64,000 bases of DNA, from positions 10,403-74,402 of the forward strand of contig CAYYYF010000005.1 of the NCBI GenBank assembly GCA_964475945.1, written 5' to 3'. How positions within the stretch are numbered: the first letter of the stretch is position 1; the number at the start of each line of letters is the position of its first letter. Under the pieces are notes generated by a model. The model ran no database searches and was not told where the DNA came from. It was given only the letters and a program-made list of their open reading frames with translations. Of the stretch, positions 62,577 to 64,000 are shown piece by piece. The translations under genes and the position numbers were made by a program. This stretch comes from JBBIQH01 sp964475945 (GTDB taxonomy: Archaea; Thermoproteota; Nitrososphaeria; Nitrososphaerales; Nitrosocaldaceae).

Positions 62577-63392
62577 ATGTTAGAGAATATACTAGTGGTA
62601 ACACGCTATGGTAGTGATAAAGCAGTGGATGTTGCAGTAAAGGTAATAGATATGCTTAGAAGCATTGTAGATGGTGTAACAATACATACAGTAAACCCTT
62701 TATTCATTGAAGGTACAAGGAGTATAGATGAGCATGAGGTTAAAAGGATTAGATTTGATCTAGCAATAACTATAGGTGGAGATGGTACCATATTAAGGGC
62801 AAGTAGATGGTTAAACAATCCAACACCAATACTTGCTATAAAGCTGCCTACAAGCAAGGGTATACTTGCAGAGGTAACAGTTGAAGGTATAGATGATGTA
62901 ATACCAAGGCTACTAAAGAACAATTACCATATAGAGAGGAGGATGCGTATAATACCAAGTGTTAATGGTACTCCTTTACAACCAGCCTTGAATGAGGTAT
63001 TCATAGTTAGGGATACACTAACAAAGACCCCAACCTATAAGTTAGGTATAATAGGCTACGTGTTAAGTTATAGGATGGATGGGCTTATAGTTGCTACCCC
63101 TACGGGCTCTACAGGACACTCTCTATCTCTTGGAGGACCAATAGTATATGAGTTGATGGAGTCTATACTACTAACTCCCCTTGCACCTATAGGTAATCTA
63201 CCATGTATGGTGCTACCCTCAGATGCTAAGATAGAGGTTGAATGCAATGCTGATGTTAATCTGGTTATAGATGGACAGGTAGTGAGTAATGTAAAGCAAG
63301 GTTCAATAATAAGTATAGCAAGGTATGAACATGATGCACACTTCCTAAGGTTTTATACAAGAGGTATGAAGCAACTTGCAAGTATTCAATAG
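62577..63392 (+). CDS. nadK: NAD kinase
   Basis: A protein of 271 residues from MLENILVVTRYGSDKAVDVA (an ATG at 62535 would add a hydrophobic N-terminus). Motifs: LAITIGGDGTILRASR (GGDG), NEVFIVRDT, DGLIVATPTGSTGHSLSLGG. It phosphorylates NAD to NADP. The nob1 gene overlaps the 3' end by 17 bp. Confidence 0.9.
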   Translation: MLENILVVTRYGSDKAVDVAVKVIDMLRSIVDGVTIHTVNPLFIEGTRSIDEHEVKRIRFDLAITIGGDGTILRASRWLNNPTPILAIKLPTSKGILAEVTVEGIDDVIPRLLKNNYHIERRMRIIPSVNGTPLQPALNEVFIVRDTLTKTPTYKLGIIGYVLSYRMDGLIVATPTGSTGHSLSLGGPIVYELMESILLTPLAPIGNLPCMVLPSDAKIEVECNADVNLVIDGQVVSNVKQGSIISIARYEHDAHFLRFYTRGMKQLASIQ

Positions 63393-63906
63393 CATAGAGG
63401 ATAAAATACTTGTATTGGATGCGACTGCATTCTATTCAGGTATACCATTCTTAAGTATTGTTGCAAACTACTACACTACCTCAAGTATTATAGAGGAGGT
63501 TAAGCATATTAAGCATAGATCCGATGCTATAAATACTCTAATAAGCAAAGGTATGAAGGTTATAGAGCCTGAAGAGAGGTATTACGCTAAGATTAAAGAT
63601 TATGCTAGAGCATATGGTGAGTATGAACTATCCCATGTAGATCTATCTATATTAGCATTGGCATTGATGCTTAAGGAGCAAGGTATGAAGGTAATTATAG
63701 TAAGTGATGACTTCTCAGTAGCAAACGTAGCAGAGGCAATAGGGATAGATGTATCCTTTACTACAAGCAAGGGTATAAGGGAGGTTGTAAGATGGGTTAG
63801 ATACTGTAAGGCATGCAAGATAGATTACAGCGAGGGTAAAGTATGTAGAGTATGTGGTAATGAGTTAAAGATGAGAAAGATTATACAAAAATTAAAAATA
63901 AAATAA
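63376..63906 (+). CDS. nob1: Ribosome maturation PIN endonuclease Nob1
   Basis: A 176-residue PIN protein with VLDATAFYSGIPF (first Asp), ELSHVDLSILALAL and IIVSDDFSVANVA (acidic triad) and a C-terminal zinc ribbon RYCKACKIDYSEGKVCRVCG. It trims the 3' end of 16S rRNA. Start TTG, overlapping nadK. Confidence 0.85.
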   Translation: MQVFNSIEDKILVLDATAFYSGIPFLSIVANYYTTSSIIEEVKHIKHRSDAINTLISKGMKVIEPEERYYAKIKDYARAYGEYELSHVDLSILALALMLKEQGMKVIIVSDDFSVANVAEAIGIDVSFTTSKGIREVVRWVRYCKACKIDYSEGKVCRVCGNELKMRKIIQKLKIK

Positions 63907-63945
63907 TAGGGTTAACTTATCTTGTTTCTATATTACCTTATCTGC

Positions 63946-64000
63946 TTATGGTATACTCCTGCTGTATAGCTTGCCCTCTAGTGCAAGCTTGTACATCTCT
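63946..64000 (-). CDS. C-terminal end of a gene running off the right edge
   Basis: The minus strand reads EMYKLALEGKLYSRSIP then a stop at 63946-63948. With only 17 codons inside the window no family can be assigned. It follows the nob1 gene tail-to-tail. Confidence 0.3.
   Translation of the reverse strand, partial: EMYKLALEGKLYSRSIP

Noticed and set aside
1..64000. CRISPR array
   Set aside because: No set of regularly spaced identical repeats with unique spacers; the only regular arrays are the 39-bp dyads and short tandem repeats.

Overview
The window is AT-rich, gene-dense archaeal chromosome. The gene content points to an ammonia-oxidising-type Thaumarchaeota (Nitrososphaeria), and the overall gene mix suggests a thermophilic, Nitrosocaldus-like lineage. 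That last step is inference, because no amo or 16S gene lies here. Supporting markers are a Cdv/ESCRT cell-division cluster (ESCRT-III plus Vps4-like CdvC), L10e, a tRNA-splicing endonuclease, archaeal PheST, TrpS and Nob1, F420 ligase CofE, PurP, UbiA-type prenyltransferase, and several secreted proteins ending in PEF(G)-CTERM-like sorting tails. Starts are often TTG or ATG with very short leaders.

Layout. 0-1.3 kb: terminase-like pair, probably the edge of a provirus or its remnant. 1.3-4.8 kb: minus-strand membrane/surface operon including a two-gene DUF1616 protein. 4.8-5.5 kb: IS605-like hairpin relic and a surface-protein fragment. 5.7-9.7 kb: metallophosphoesterase, then CdvB, a divergent ESCRT-III-like paralogue and CdvC. 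9.7-14 kb: three secreted proteins with CTERM-like anchors, two of them sharing a conserved 38-nt 5' element. 14-16.6 kb: EndA-like, L10e, cyclic-2,3-diphosphoglycerate synthetase-like GTPase, and tRNA-Gly(GCC).

16.7-27.4 kb is an accessory, decaying region starting immediately after the tRNA-Gly gene. It holds a nucleotidyltransferase scrap, a frameshifted CARF-HTH regulator, hairpin relics of IS200/IS605 type, a broken VapC behind an intact VapB, a frameshifted DUF3179 protein, an SLC13/DASS transporter with three lesions, and a frameshifted cupredoxin. Intact MFS, ABC-2 and UbiX genes are interspersed.

28-64 kb is mostly housekeeping: SucCD, BASS transporter, PurP, threonine synthase, BtuF-like protein, PPDK, zinc-ribbon proteins with thioredoxin, an acyl-CoA synthetase, SDR plus pterin dehydratase, PheST, TrpS, CoaD, sugar-phosphate isomerase and nucleotidyltransferase, UbiA, ThiC, CofE, LeuCD, an AbrB/VapC pair, a GT2 synthase, a zinc-ferredoxin fusion, Nramp, NAD kinase and Nob1. 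A G+C-rich block at 43.63-43.77 kb stands out as a probable structured RNA of unknown family. Three evenly spaced inverted repeats precede the acyl-CoA synthetase gene. Four small genes (three 40-45 codon ORFs, two of them apparently intact stand-alone genes, plus a broken DUF488 gene at 48.4 kb) were found by reading the gaps directly.

Family names are assigned by recognising motifs by eye; no database search was run.
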